From: Xylaria sp. FL1777
Lineage: Eukaryota; Ascomycota; Sordariomycetes; Xylariales; Xylariaceae
Assembly: GCA_022578965.1 (NCBI GenBank)
Contig: MU400530.1
Span: 186,001 to 250,000 of the forward strand
Length of the DNA stretch: 64,000 nt
Reading direction: 5' to 3'
Positions within the stretch are counted from its first letter, which is position 1, and each line of letters starts with the position of its first letter. The notes beneath the pieces are model-generated. The model was given only the letters and a program-made list of their open reading frames with translations. It searched no databases and had not been told where the DNA came from. Position numbers and translations under genes: made by a program. Below, in pieces: positions 12,357 through 24,093 of this stretch.

Positions 12357-13721
12357 ATGCATTTCACAACCGGGCTGATGGCCATGTTGGCTGCTGGTTC
12401 AGCTATGGCCCATATGAACATGAACGATCCTACTCCCCTGACCTACAAGAACAACCCCAACACTCAGCAGGCCAACATTGACTACTCGATCACCTCCCCG
12501 ATCACTGCTGCCCAGTATCCGTGCAAGAACACATTGAAGCTTCTAGGCACGTCTGATGCTACTCCTGTCGCCACTTACTCCCCTGGTCAGTCCGCAACCA
12601 TGTCTGTTGAAGGCGGCGCTTTCCACAACGGCGGATCGTGCCAATTGTCCCTCTCGTATGACAAGGGAACCTCTTTCACTGTTATCAAGTCCTTCATTGG
12701 AGGTTGCCCGACTTCGAGTGGTGGTACTTTTAGTTTCACCATTCCTTCTGATGCCCCTACAGGCGATGATGTTGTCTTTGCCTGGACCTGGGTGAACAAG
12801 ACGGGCAACCGCGAATTTTACATGTCCTGTGCCATCGTCAACATCAAGGCCGGAAGCGCAAAGCGCGCTATCGTTGCCAATGAGAAACGCGCCGTAGCCT
12901 TCGCCGACCGTCCGCAGGTCTTCCAGGCCAATCTCGGTGGTCAGTATTGTACCAAGGAAGGTCGAGACACAATATTTCCCGAACCTGGCCCAGATGTCGA
13001 GACTAGTGCAGGTGCTACAACTGGCCCTGCAGTTATCTGTGCAACAGGCGAGGATGCTGCTGCAGGTGACACTGGTTCAGGCTCCAGCTCCGGCTCCGGC
13101 TCTGGCTCCAGCTCTTCATCCGCCGCCCAAGTCGCAACCACCAGTTCTACTGCTGCCCAAGTCGCAACTACCACTTCTGCAGCTGCTGAAATGTATGTAA
13201 CTTCTTCCCTGGTGACTGTCCTTTCATCTGTCTACACCATCTCCAGTGACCTTTTAAGTCGGTCTCTTAGCGAGATTTTAAGCGTCCTTCCTATCACCGA
13301 GTCCATGCTAACGATATCTTCTAGCACGCCAACGGGCGGTGTTTTCCTGACCACTGGTGGTGCCGCTGTTCCGACGACTCTGATCACGGCTACCTCGTCC
13401 GCAGTTCCCGCATCGTCCTCGGCACCTGCGTCTTCTGCGCCCGCATCTTCTTCGATACCTGCTGCCACTTCCACAACTAGTGTCGCACAGCCAACCCCTA
13501 GCGGTGGAGTAACGGGAGCACAGACGGGTGCTTGTAGTGATGAGGGCGCTTGGAACTGCATCGATGGTACAAGTTTCCAGCGCTGCGCATCTGGTCAATG
13601 GAGCGCCGTGCTATCTATGGCAGCTGGAACCAAGTGTAGTCCCGGCGTAAGCTCCAATCTTAACATGAAGAGGCACCGTGAGAGAGTGCGTCGCAATGGC
13701 CATGGGGTATGGAAGTGGTAA
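12357..13721 (+). CDS. AA11-type lytic polysaccharide monooxygenase with X278-like C-terminal module
   Basis: Secreted copper enzyme expected to cleave chitin oxidatively. Residues 1-18 form a signal peptide ending ...GSAMA, so mature His1 is His19, as the histidine brace requires. The second brace histidine is His90 in GGAFHNGG. FAWTWVNKTGNREFY (141-155) matches the AA11 core, which usually reads NREYY. A Ser/Thr/Gly-rich linker follows. The C-terminal Cys-rich module (from ACSDEGAWNC, ending with a basic tail) resembles the X278 domain found on AA11 enzymes and reported to bind chitin. Best model: 12357-13192 plus 13325-13721, 410 residues. The 132-bp intron (donor GTATGT, branch GCTAAC) is a multiple of three and has no stop, so retention would give a longer in-frame protein. 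The ATG was chosen because it starts the signal peptide; upstream in-frame codons are leader. Confidence 0.88.
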   Translation: MHFTTGLMAMLAAGSAMAHMNMNDPTPLTYKNNPNTQQANIDYSITSPITAAQYPCKNTLKLLGTSDATPVATYSPGQSATMSVEGGAFHNGGSCQLSLSYDKGTSFTVIKSFIGGCPTSSGGTFSFTIPSDAPTGDDVVFAWTWVNKTGNREFYMSCAIVNIKAGSAKRAIVANEKRAVAFADRPQVFQANLGGQYCTKEGRDTIFPEPGPDVETSAGATTGPAVICATGEDAAAGDTGSGSSSGSGSGSSSSSAAQVATTSSTAAQVATTTSAAAEMYVTSSLVTVLSSVYTISSDLLSRSLSEILSVLPITESMLTISSSTPTGGVFLTTGGAAVPTTLITATSSAVPASSSAPASSAPASSSIPAATSTTSVAQPTPSGGVTGAQTGACSDEGAWNCIDGTSFQRCASGQWSAVLSMAAGTKCSPGVSSNLNMKRHRERVRRNGHGVWKW

Positions 13722-14232
13722 ATGCGCCCTTACGATGCAGTGCAGTACATAACTACGCCATCTCAGTCAAGTTGTTAGACAGGGGTCTTTCGATATTTCA
13801 GTTCTTTTGATTGTACATACCTTTTGCCAGCCTTTTTTACCCTGAGCTTCCAGTCGGAAGTAAAGGAGGTACGACCTTCATGAAGCTAAATCCTGTACAT
13901 TATGAGAGAGACGGATACGGCGAGACAGCTACGGACAAGATATACCCAGATAAGGACAGTTAAGGCGATATTTCATCGCTCAGGTTGGATTCCGACGTCG
14001 CTAAGCTGAGCTAGCGGTGTGCAGATCAGCGATTTCCCAAATAAAATCTTAAATTACTTGACTGTCAGAATTTGAAAATCGTGAACCTCACATGTTTTCA
14101 AGCACGTGAGTTTTCACTGTGCCTTAGAATCTAACATTTATTGTTTCATAGTCCCTTGCTTTTATTGAAAGGTCCCTAACCGAACTAGCTACTTACCCAA
14201 CCCATAAAGACAGCATTGTTTCACAGTCTAGT
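13722..14232. other. intergenic, convergent 3' ends
   Basis: Spacer between the convergent LPMO and peroxidase genes. I see no gene here, only AT-rich 3' UTR-like sequence. Confidence 0.5.
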
Positions 14233-16173
14233 TCACCAACCAGCAATTCCACCATCAAGCAAAAGGGTATCGAGTGTCGTTCCGTCTCTCACAAGCCGTA
14301 CACTAACCGCACCAGTAGGCTGTTCAACATCAGCACTTCCTTGCCAGAGCGTAAAGCCTTTGGGCCCACCAGGTCCTTTCGTCAACTTTATCTCAGCCGA
14401 CGTCATCTTTGGGCCCAGCGTCAATGGTTGAGCCGTCGGTACCGTGACCTGGGCCGACAACCCCGAATCGTCGGCTCCCTTCTGCACAGCTATCGTCACC
14501 TTAACCGAGGCGCCATTAGCGCTGGACAGGCTCGGCACGATGGCATAGTTATCCTGGATCTTGAACTTGCTCGCCGCCAGTCCCCCCGTGGTGACGACCG
14601 TGAACGACGTGGAGCCGGCGATCTTGGAATGCGCGATGGCGAACGGCGCGAAATATGTCACCCCGTAGACCGAGGTGCCCGTTGCGGCCTCGACGGCTAG
14701 CGTCTTCTTGTACCCGTTTGAGAAGGCGATGCGGACTGCTGCTCTGTTCTGCTTTGTCTGATCTAGGATCTGGATTCGAAGGTTAATTAATCCGCTTCTC
14801 CGTTTCCTTTCCCCTTTTTCTTTTCTCCCCTTTTCTTTGTTTTTTTTTTTTTTTTATCTGTCCTGGGCCTAGATAATTTAGAGCACACATACCCTAATTC
14901 TCCCCGATAACTCCAGCCCGCCGTCCTCGGCTACGTCCCAGGTTACGTTGACGGGCTTGACGCCCATGGGCTGTATGGCGGCGTCGCGGAGCCGGGCGTG
15001 CGACGGCACGGTGTCGGTGGCGAGGGCCAGCAGGTCGGCGCACGTGTCGAGGAAGCCATCGTCGCCCTGCGCGTAGAGCGCCCTCATCGTCGCGTTGCCG
15101 TCGCTCTCGTATAGTCGTAGGTCCGACCGGCTTGTCTCGTTGTAGCTCGTCACTAGCGGCCCGCCGCGGTTCCCCGTCCCCTCGACGTACTCGCGCACCA
15201 CCAGCGCATCGAACGTGCCGCGCGTCGAGTCGAAGTTGATCCCGCCGTTCGTGTTGTTCGCCGAGACCGTCGAGTTGTCCGCTACCTCGGGGAACCCGCT
15301 GTGATGGGTCGACCTGCGATCCCTCAGTTTTCTATTGTCCTTTCTCACGTCCCCCTATTCAACGCACAGAAAACAGCTGGGTTGTGGAAGTGTGTATAAT
15401 TGGTTGGTTAGTTTGTCTTACTCACCCCAGCGTGTGACCACATGCAGTCAACCCAATCGCATCCACCTGGTTGAAGCCAGCCTTCTCAAACTGCGCGAGC
15501 GTATCCTCGAGGCTCGTCCCGGGCTCCGGGACGCCGGTGTTCGGGTCCGCAGCCGAGGCGTCGACGCGGCCGGGGCGGTAAGGGATGTTCCTGTCACCGC
15601 AGAGGCTAACGGACATAACGGTTCCGAGAGCAACAAGATCCGCCACTGTTTTTTGTTTATCACACTAGACATTAGAACTACTATTATCACTACTACCACT
15701 ACCACTACTACCACCAGCTAGCTGCTTTGACACTACTGGCAGCACCGTGACACCCAGACTCACTCACTGGGAACGAACTCGTTCACGTAGGGCCGCCAGA
15801 AGGTGAAGCTGTCGTTGAAGGCGCTCCCCTTGTTCTCGTCGCGGAAGGTCTCGAACCCGATGCTGGCGTCGACGCCGCCCGTGCCGGCCGCCACGTCGGC
15901 CGTCGCGAAGTCGTGGAACAGCACCCGCAGCCACTGCGCCGATGTCGTGCGACCCGAGGTGTCGGCCGCCTCGCCGATCTCCGTCACGTACCGCGTGCAC
16001 GGCGTTATGGCCGACGAAAAATTAGACGCATACGCGTCCCAGTTGTCCACCAGGATGTGCTCCAGCTGCGACACCTGCGCGTCCGGGTAGTAGAACATGG
16101 CCGCTGCCCTCTGCGCCCAGGGCTGCAGGGAGAAGAAGAGCAGTAGCTGGAGGTTGAGCGATAGCCGGCGCAT
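14233..16173 (-). CDS. secreted fungal haem peroxidase (plant-type peroxidase superfamily)
   Basis: Four-exon model: complement of 14233-14769, 14893-15313, 15426-15645 and 15768-16173, 1584 bases, 527 residues. A hydrophobic leader (1 to about 25) suggests secretion. The distal haem pocket is RVLFHDFA with Arg83 and His87. The proximal ligand is His206 in GLTACGHTLG, followed by THHSGFPEV, the usual order for peroxidase classes I/II. About 190 C-terminal residues after the peroxidase fold (exon 4 and the end of exon 3) are beta-rich in appearance, Gly/Thr/Val-rich, and not recognised. Oxidation of phenolics or polymers with H2O2 is the general role; the substrate cannot be read from sequence. 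Codon third positions in exons 1 and 3 are strikingly GC-rich. Intron 1 carries an ACT/ACC trinucleotide run and intron 3 a poly-T run. Confidence 0.85.
15682..15722. repeat. trinucleotide microsatellite in peroxidase intron 1
   Basis: A run of ACT/ACC triplets about 40 bases long inside the first intron of the peroxidase gene; likely length-variable. Confidence 0.6.
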
Positions 16174-16312
16174 CTTTGGGGTGTACTTGTTTGAATAATA
16201 TATGTATTATATGGTCTCTCGGAACACAGCGGCGACGAAGATATCGACACCAAGGATGGTGTTGTCTATCTAACCTTGCTATCTATCTGTCTATCTACCA
16301 AGACTCGGCGCG

Positions 16313-16321
16313 AAATATATA
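16313..16321 (-). promoter_or_regulatory. TATA box, peroxidase gene
   Basis: On the minus strand CTATATATT lies about 140 bases upstream of the peroxidase ATG (16173), with a CTAT repeat between. Placement is plausible for a fungal core promoter; inferred. Confidence 0.35.
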
Positions 16322-17246
16322 GAAGCCCATCTCCCTCCCACCGAGTTCGGTGCGTCTTTTACGAGTTAGGATGCAAAGTCCGTGGTCACATCGCGCACAC
16401 CCAATGTCAGCCGTTGCTGACCAGTTTGGAAGCTCTCGCCGGATTAGTGCGTCGTTAGTATCCCACTGATATGGCACACGCGCACACCACGCAGCTTAGA
16501 GAGGCGGTCTGTTCAGCTTAAGATCTCCCACATATCGCGTGCAATGGGGAAAGAATGGGGGCTCTCATCCCTGTCGGTGCATGCATGGGGTTTGCTGAAG
16601 CCCTCTGTAATAGATGGTCGTCTGCATGGCCAGATTGGCGGGGCGATCACTAATCAGAACGTTCGTGGGGAGGATTCCTTGCACAGTTGTCAATATCATC
16701 CAGTCAGCGTCACGATATAGAGCAGGATCTCTTTTGACTCGAACATCATTTGCTATCATGATTGGGGGTGGCGGCTCTGAAGGATTGTAAGACTTCAGCT
16801 AACTATTCTAGTTGGGGAGAATGCTACGCCAATGATCGATAATCAAAATATACATCATGATAATTGCTGAGAATTTCATTTAAGTCTATGTAGGTTAACG
16901 TAATCATCTTTAGTATAATCAAGAAGTAAAAAGCACAAAGACTGGTCGTTAACATAAAAGCAACAACACCACGCTTCATCAAGTAAAGCGCTATACGAGA
17001 AGACGAAGCTGAAGCTACCACTCGGTGACTACTAACGAATGAGAATTAGCCAATGAAAGGTTTAAGGAGATCACTAAAGACTGACTAAAGCCAGGCTTTG
17101 ATATTTATAACAAGCTTTTTTATAATAGATCATATAGTTAGATTGTGTCATGTTATATTTACTTACCTTTGCGAGTGAAGTCCATCAGGACCGCTCTCAC
17201 ATCTACCACTAGGTACTTAATAAGAGTCCCCTTTTCCTCGAGCCTG
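16322..17246. other. intergenic, no gene seen
   Basis: AT-rich spacer, especially 16800-17150. No protein family or RNA signal was recognised. Confidence 0.5.
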
Positions 17247-18209
17247 TCAGCTCACCTGCTCTGGGTCAGCATCATGATTCCTAACGTACCAAGTATTATC
17301 CCAAAACGCTCTCTGCTTACCAGAGACCTTCAAGGCAACACTCTGATACTCCTGCAACATCCTCCGCGAGCGTACAGAGTCGACATCAGCCCTTAAATCA
17401 GGCAAAGCCGGAACAACAACCCATTCGGCCATCGACTCCTGCGCTTTCATGCAGATGAGCGCCGGCCTACCAAGGTCGGCGATGATCTCGCGGAGGGGGA
17501 AACTAGGGTGGTGCGCGAGGACAACCGTGTGCTCGTCTATAAGCGCAAACCCCTTGGCCCCAAACCCCTCGATGACGTCGAAGTCGAACTCTCCCAGCAC
17601 GCTCTTGCACACGTCAGTATACAGGGGGTCTTGAACCACCAAAGCAATGCTTGTGGACGGACTTACCTCTCCGACGGCATTCGCAATCACTCTGGCAGCG
17701 GCATGCTCGTAGAAGGACTGAGACGATCCCGGAATGAGAAAGCCGATGCGTCCGAGCCCGAACGCGATGACCTTATTCACGGCGCGGCCTCTCAGGTGCG
17801 TCTTCACTAGTTCGGCTATGGCGGCCGCTTCCTCGCTTTCCTCGAACTCTTGCAGAATACGCGTGAAGGTGTCTCGCGTCTCTTCCTCGGTGTGGTTCGG
17901 CCCGCTAAACGCCATGCTCGTATTATACACGGGGAAGAACATGTCTGCTTTACCTTGGAGCTCAAGGCGCCGGAGATCCCTCTCGTCCTGGAAAGCCACG
18001 ACGTTGCGTATACTCCTCGTACCACGTCGTAGGTATCTAGCTCCAATATCTTCGCCCTGATTCGTATTCATGCTCCTCGCGGTCTTGCCCGAGCTGTTCT
18101 GCAGCGTGATGTATTGGCCGTCGTTGACCAGCTCGGCCTCGATGTTGTAGAGGATTTCTTGGGTGTAGAGCGGCTGGTCTGCCGACGGAGGGATTGGGGA
18201 AGAAGACAT
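17247..18209 (-). CDS. SRR1-like domain protein
   Basis: Single-exon gene, 320 residues from the ATG at 18209. The frame is open nine codons further up, but the shorter start opens with MSSSPIPPS, a more usual N-terminus. The core matches the SRR1-like family (named after Arabidopsis SENSITIVITY TO RED LIGHT REDUCED 1): VNKVIAFGLGRIG, then a Ser-rich QSFYEHAAA helix, SIALVVQDPLYTD, FALIDEHTVVLAHHPSFPLREIIADL, and a closing aromatic stretch. In moulds these are common cytosolic proteins of unproven biochemical role, some linked to clock or development phenotypes. It lies tail-to-head with palA, about 1.2 kb away. Confidence 0.8.
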   Translation of the reverse strand: MSSSPIPPSADQPLYTQEILYNIEAELVNDGQYITLQNSSGKTARSMNTNQGEDIGARYLRRGTRSIRNVVAFQDERDLRRLELQGKADMFFPVYNTSMAFSGPNHTEEETRDTFTRILQEFEESEEAAAIAELVKTHLRGRAVNKVIAFGLGRIGFLIPGSSQSFYEHAAARVIANAVGEVSPSTSIALVVQDPLYTDVCKSVLGEFDFDVIEGFGAKGFALIDEHTVVLAHHPSFPLREIIADLGRPALICMKAQESMAEWVVVPALPDLRADVDSVRSRRMLQEYQSVALKVSGKQRAFWDNTWYVRNHDADPEQVS

Positions 18210-18320
18210 GACTGGTATTGTGAACAGAAAACACATGTATGTTGATGGTTTTGGGTGGGACTTGGGACTGGGTGGTTTGAATTATTCAAGGGACATGGAA
18301 GAAAGGCGGAAAGACAAAGC

Positions 18321-18328
18321 TTTTTATA
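18321..18328 (-). promoter_or_regulatory. TATA box, SRR1-like gene
   Basis: Minus strand TATAAAAA lies about 112 bases upstream of the chosen ATG. This supports a start near 18209. Inferred. Confidence 0.4.
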
Positions 18329-19407
18329 CTCCTTTGAAAAACAGCGTCGAGACTGACATTGTCGCTATTATTGAAACAATGACGCTGTTTTCTGTCGTGT
18401 TTTCAACACTAAGAGATTGTTTCGAAACAACCATCGTTGACCGGTACAGTACTAAGTATACATGTTGGTGGTCGGCTGATACAGCCTCGGTTCAGTGTTA
18501 ACTGTAATATTGTATCCATGACAGGTGAGCTAACCCTCGATAAATTCAGCATAGGTGACAATCCCTTCGTAGGAAATGTACTCTTAACCACCTACGTAGA
18601 CTTCAGTTGACGCTATACCTATGATGTTTTCGCTATCTTCAAAGGAGCGACTAATGTAATTGGAGGCAGCGAGCTGCTCGACAGTACTACTAATCGACCA
18701 TGGGTATGTCAACGCAGGACAGAGCGTCGTCGATAAGTCTCCTAATCAACTAAAGCTATCTAATTAAAGCCAATCATAACTAATATAATTTCAGACGCTT
18801 AGGTCTTCGTGTTTTGCTCAACCGCCCTATCTTTCGACGAGGGGCGACGTGGGAGCAAGAAAAAAAGGGGGACAAACGATGGAGGCTACCTTACGCACTG
18901 CGAATAGACATTCTTGATTGTTCATTGAATATAATAATCCTACCATCACATATTACCACTAAATTACTTCTTGAAGGTTCTTGCATACCAGTGTTTGGGA
19001 GCGCCCCGGAGCGAAAAGGGGGCTGAATATACTATGAAAGTGCAAATTCTGAATAACGAAGTTAGCCGAGTATTTAGAACAGTGAGTGAATGGCACACTA
19101 CTACTCTCCTGTATGTATCTACACTGTATTTGGACTATGACGCAATATCTAAATGCTCTATTCACCGGTAAAAATAACATTACTGTTCTTTGAAACGTAA
19201 CTCATTCCTGCTCATGAAGGTCGATTCCTGCTTGTGATACTCACTTCCAAAATCACTCGAGCGCTATTCATCCCTCACATTTCCTTACTTTTACCTCTTT
19301 CTCATATGACCCGTCCAACCAAGAAGATTTGTTGAGCCTGTTGTCTATAACACACATCAACCCCCTTTCCGGTAAATGTCACGACAGCGACGAGACGTGT
19401 TCGGCTC
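18329..19407. other. intergenic, no gene seen
   Basis: Spacer between palA (3' end) and the SRR1-like promoter. Short frames near 18814-19180 show no family signal. Confidence 0.5.
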
Positions 19408-22170
19408 CTAACCGAAGCGAATTCCGCTATTAGGATCCCAAGTTCCACTGGGCATTTTATTATTGTGTGATGGAGCGGAATCAGCAACAGAAGACCCGCT
19501 CGGGCTAGAGAACTTAAGCGGCATTTCCTGGTTCCAAATGTGCTGCACTGGATTTGCACGCAACTGCTGTGGCTGCTGCGGCTGCGGAGCAATGGTCTCG
19601 CTAGCCGGGGCCCATGACTGAATATGAGCCTCTGCCGGGCTCTGAACTTGTGGTTGTGCTGGGTGTTGATACTTAGACGTGCCGTTCCAAGTACCGCTAG
19701 AGATAGGCGGCTGGGCTTGTTCCCGCTGGCTGAGAGATAGATTGCTAAGTGGAGGCATGTTCAGCTCGTCCTCAAGCATATGTGCCTCACGTCTTCGTTC
19801 TGTTACGAAGGTTCTAGCACTGTCCCGGAAATTGCCGACAATACGGCTCAGGTCGTTATAGAATTTTCGGCCAACCTCGACGTTACTAGTGAGTTCCTTG
19901 TACTTATAGTAAGCATTTTCCAGCTTTTGGAGAGCTTGCTCTCTTTCTCGATTGCCCTTATCACCCATCATTTTCTTTTGGCTCTCAAATTCGCGGTTTG
20001 CTCGATTAAGATCAGACAACAACTTCTCTTGTTCGGTGCCCTCTTTTTGCACCATCTCTAGGTCGGGTTCGTAGAGCGAGTCTAGCCGTTTCTCGAAGAA
20101 ATCCTCAAAATGTGCCGGCACAATAGCGGTAGCCACCGCCTGGTTGCGCTCCAACCGCGCCGCCTCGGCCAATATATCTGATTTGATGTCGTCACCACGA
20201 GCCTTCTCACGCAGAGCATCAGCTTTTCGGTGGCGACGGCTTTCGAGGCGTGTAATATCGTTGCAAATACTGCGTAATCGTCCGATCGCTGGTTTCAGTG
20301 ACTCCGGAATTTCGGTGCGCCGCGAAGAGGGTACGAAGTCCATGATGCCACGATCCGGACCCGCCAGAATGACCAAACTCGGTTCAATACTGTAGAACTT
20401 CTCCCGCACGACTCCATCACTGCTTGCACTATTCGCAAACCAGCCTTCAGCTTCAGCTGCTTGGGTCCATAGTTTGGCGCCTTGATTAGGCTCGTTGCGA
20501 CTCTCGGGACGGGTCCATCTATCTGTGCCAAACTTCATACGCAGTCTATTATCTTCCTCTTCCTCTACTCCAAGAAGTTCCCTTCCTTCTTCGAATAGTG
20601 CCATATCAACAGCCCGTAACTTATCAATATCTGTGAAACTTCTCTGTAACCGGTTTCTTGCGTCGGCTTGTCGAATTTCCTCTGCGTGTTGGACTAGGGT
20701 GCCTGGTAGTCCCAAGGGTTTCTCAAATACCTGTATGGAGCCAGGAAGATTTAGTGATGAGAGAATTTCGTGAATCCTTTCGTTTAAAGCCTCTAGCTCG
20801 CCTATAATATTTTGGTTTACCATGCGATCCCTTCGTTCTTCATAGATAGAAACAGCGAGATGGACAGAATAAGGAACCAATTTCGTAAAGAGCGCTGGAC
20901 CAAATTCACCCTTGTCGCCTACATATTCCAGTGGCGTCGCAACCTGGGGTGGAATTCGGGCAATAGCCATATTGGCTCTATCGAGTATTCTCAATTCTGA
21001 TTTTGGAGGGACAGGGTCTGGAAGAGCGTTGTTTAGTGATCCAAAACTTCGGTTACCATGATCAAAGGGACATACTTAGGTAAATCACGTCGTTATCGCG
21101 CTCAGCTCTTTTCAAGTGATCTTCTACCCGCCTCTTGAGACTATTCAAATCCTCGACGACTATTTTACCGAGGTAGCCACCTTTACCTTCCTTCAGGCCT
21201 TCTCCAACGCACGCGACCGCGTCTCGGAGCCTTGCGACCTCTTCGCCATACTTTCGTTTTTCTAAACAATCACACGCGGCTCGATATTGCGCAGCTGCAG
21301 CAAAGTGGTGGTGTTTGGCGCTCATGTGGTGAATCCAGCTGCTACTGATGGCCTCGGAGCGCATAGCAGCCTCGCCTGCGAGATTGTAGAAATCGGAAAC
21401 CTTTGCTGCCAACTTGGCTATAGATGCATCTTTGTAGCGGTCCATAACCGCTTTGTGCCAGAAGCATTCTTGTGACTGGGCTAGCTGCAACTGTATAAGC
21501 GACTCGAGGGAGTGTTCGTCCATATCGTCGGGAGGCGTGGTCCTCATCTCGGGTATTACCTCGTTCTTCAGGTGGGTGAGGACGCCAGCGGCGTGGTTGA
21601 AGTAGCTCGCTGCAGCCTTGAGGCCTTCTGTGTTGCTGCGGTTGCTGCTGATGGCCAACTGCGAGTAGAGGGCTGCGAGGTTGTATAGAATATTGGCTCG
21701 CTCGAACTGGAGGTTGTTGTGGACGACGGGTCGCTCAATGTTGTATCCGAGAGAAGGATACCAGATGAAATCGGCGCCTATCTGTCCCGCCGCACAGCAT
21801 GTTAGTCACCGGCTTGCTACTAGCTCCCAGCGTGTGGATGAAAGGAGGAGAAGGGGAAGAAAAAACACGCTGAACACACATCTATGGGAAACTTCCCAGA
21901 AATCCAGACCAGTTGGGCGCCGTACGCCTGCAGTTTCTTGATGCCGCTCGGATGAGGCTCGCGCACGTGGACGGCGTCCCGTCGCAGAGCGTCGATGACC
22001 TCGAGATCCTGACGGAACATATCCGGGTGTTGGTCGTACTTGGTGGAGATGTACTCCTTGATGGCCGCGGACAGCGCCAGCTCGGTTCCTTTGCGGAACG
22101 GCACCGCGAGGATGCCGTTGCTGTGGCTATTCTGCATGGCGGACAAGAACGAGAGATCTTGTTGCGGCAA
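19408..22170 (-). CDS. palA: PalA/Rim20, BRO1-domain pH-response regulator
   Basis: Scaffold of the ambient-pH pathway; with ESCRT-III it presents the PacC/Rim101 factor to its protease. Three exons: complement of 19408-21017, 21076-21781 and 21880-22170, 2607 bases, 868 residues. The BRO1 domain fills about the first 400 residues, with landmarks ILAVPFRKG, KFPID|IGADFIWYP (across intron 1), SSWIHHMSAKHHHFAAAAQYR, KYGEEVARLRDA and NDVIYL|NPVPPKSEL (across intron 2). The central V-shaped domain is helical, with KPLGLPGTLVQHAEE and long charged coiled coil. The tail is Gln/Pro-rich and ends GTWDPNSGIRFG. These motifs distinguish palA from BRO1/Vps31, which has a different tail. The ATG at 22170 opens the exon; an internal ATG 12 codons later is closer to where some orthologues start. 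Confidence 0.92.
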
Positions 22171-24093
22171 TGCACTTCTACTGGAGTATAGAGGAGGCGG
22201 CTATAAGGATATGGAGGTCAGGCGATAGAACATTCTCGTTATTCCTTATTGTCCTTGTTGTCTTGTCGCTACTATCGTCGTCGTTAGAACGCCTTTCAGA
22301 CACAGTCGATACGAGAGGTTGACCAAAACTAGCTTCTTGTCAGGTTGTCGATAGTAGTTGACGTGATAAGTGAGAAATGGGAGGCGGGAAGCTGGAGTAA
22401 ACGAATGACTTCATACTTTAGTAGGGTAGTAAGGTACCAGTAGGTACCATGATAAGGCAAGTTGTTACCTATCTTTTTGGTGGGGTTGTCAGGCTAGGTA
22501 CCGTATCTACCTACAGAAGATGTCTTGAAACCCCGCTCAGATACTTAAAGAACCAACGATACTTTAGTTAGTTAAGCACACTGCTAGTTAATTAATTACA
22601 CCTCAAATGATGGATATCACCTTTATTGTAGAGCTTTATGCCTTTCCCAATTTTATTTCTTTTTCATTTCTTCTTCTTGCGTCCCCAGACACTACCTAGG
22701 TAGGCATTTCTACAGGTCAACTGTGCATGTCGCAGAAACAAATTCGCCTAAAACTTCTAAAAGGCCGGACATCAAAGTCACGCGACTTGGAGCAGTTTTA
22801 CAAGATGCGCACTCGGGCTACTTACCACCTACTCATAGTGGTGCCATACCTGCAGGATGTAGCTGGAAAAGCATCTTGCTGAAGGAAATTTCTCGCTATG
22901 TGGCAGCATGGTGATAGCGCCCAATTCATGGATGGACCTTGTTCATTACTACCGGCCATAGCATACGGCCAACTTGTCGGTATTCGTTGTCCAAGTCGAC
23001 CCCCACGGGGCCAATGGATTGTAACGCTGCACGGAAATGATTAATTTAAAAAATAGTTTCATCAACTTTCAGTGCTTAGTGCCGCTATCTAAAATATGTA
23101 CAACTGAAGGTAGAGACAGTTAGGGGGAGCCTCGTCTCGAGCACTTCGATACCGAGGCCAGCCGATTCCCAGACAGTCCGCATTGACCAATGTACGTACC
23201 ATTTTACACAACTCTTCAACTATCATTTTTCGGGTCCGCATTTGACCCCTGGCTCGACAGTGTCTCATGAATACAAAATCACCAACTTCTATCCCCTCAA
23301 CTCCCTTGGCCCACGTAAACAGGTCTATGATACAAAAAGGATGACGATGAAGAGAATTGAAGTATGTTGCTCTGGGATTGATGCGTTTCCTCCGCTAAGA
23401 TGATGCGATATCGTCTGATATATTTTATGCCGATAGTCAGGTTGAACGGAGAAATAGGGAATCGATGCCACGGTGTAAATGCTTGAAGCGTCTGAAGATG
23501 GTGACCGCCGAACGCCGGGTTCGCTGATGCTCACCAGAACACAAAGAAGATGAATAAAGGAGGAGTGCTTGATGTTCTCACGCGATAATGTTGCTGACGA
23601 GCCCGTCGAGAAGCAATTGGTAGCGACAAGCAAACGATCGACGGTGAAAGAAAGAGCGCGAAATATATTATGCATTATCGTGTGTTGTTTTCGAGAATGT
23701 GAAGGCTGAAAGTGACTGAGATTACATCCTAGTCTTGCACCTCGTGTTGGATCGCGAGAATTGCTGACTGGACACTCAACACCGCCTAGCGGGAAATACT
23801 AGGTCATATCACCCCCATGATCATGCTGTCTTGCAGCTCTTCAAGTCGGCGAAGCGCAGGTGGTAGTGGCACTATTATACCAAAGAAGATGGTGCGACAC
23901 TGGGCCAGGCGGAAAAGCCTTGCGATGAACAGCGATCTGGGTATTTCGTCCTTCGCCACATCCCTATATTCCTCCCATCGACTTTCCGAAGTCTTATTTC
24001 CAAAATAGTAATACCCAAGATGCACCATTAGTTGCGCCGTCATGTAGGTGAATCATTATCTCATGTGGAAATCGCCCACTGCAGTAGATCTCC
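22171..24093. other. intergenic, no gene seen
   Basis: Upstream region of palA and downstream region of the glycosyltransferase. TAGGTACC motifs occur near 22430-22505 and 22695. Frames at 23325-23675 and 23804-24043 (minus) were examined and not accepted. Confidence 0.5.

Noticed and set aside
23804..24043. 78-codon minus-strand frame just downstream of the glycosyltransferase
   Set aside because: Lies in the probable 3' UTR; no motif and no clear splice link to the glycosyltransferase.
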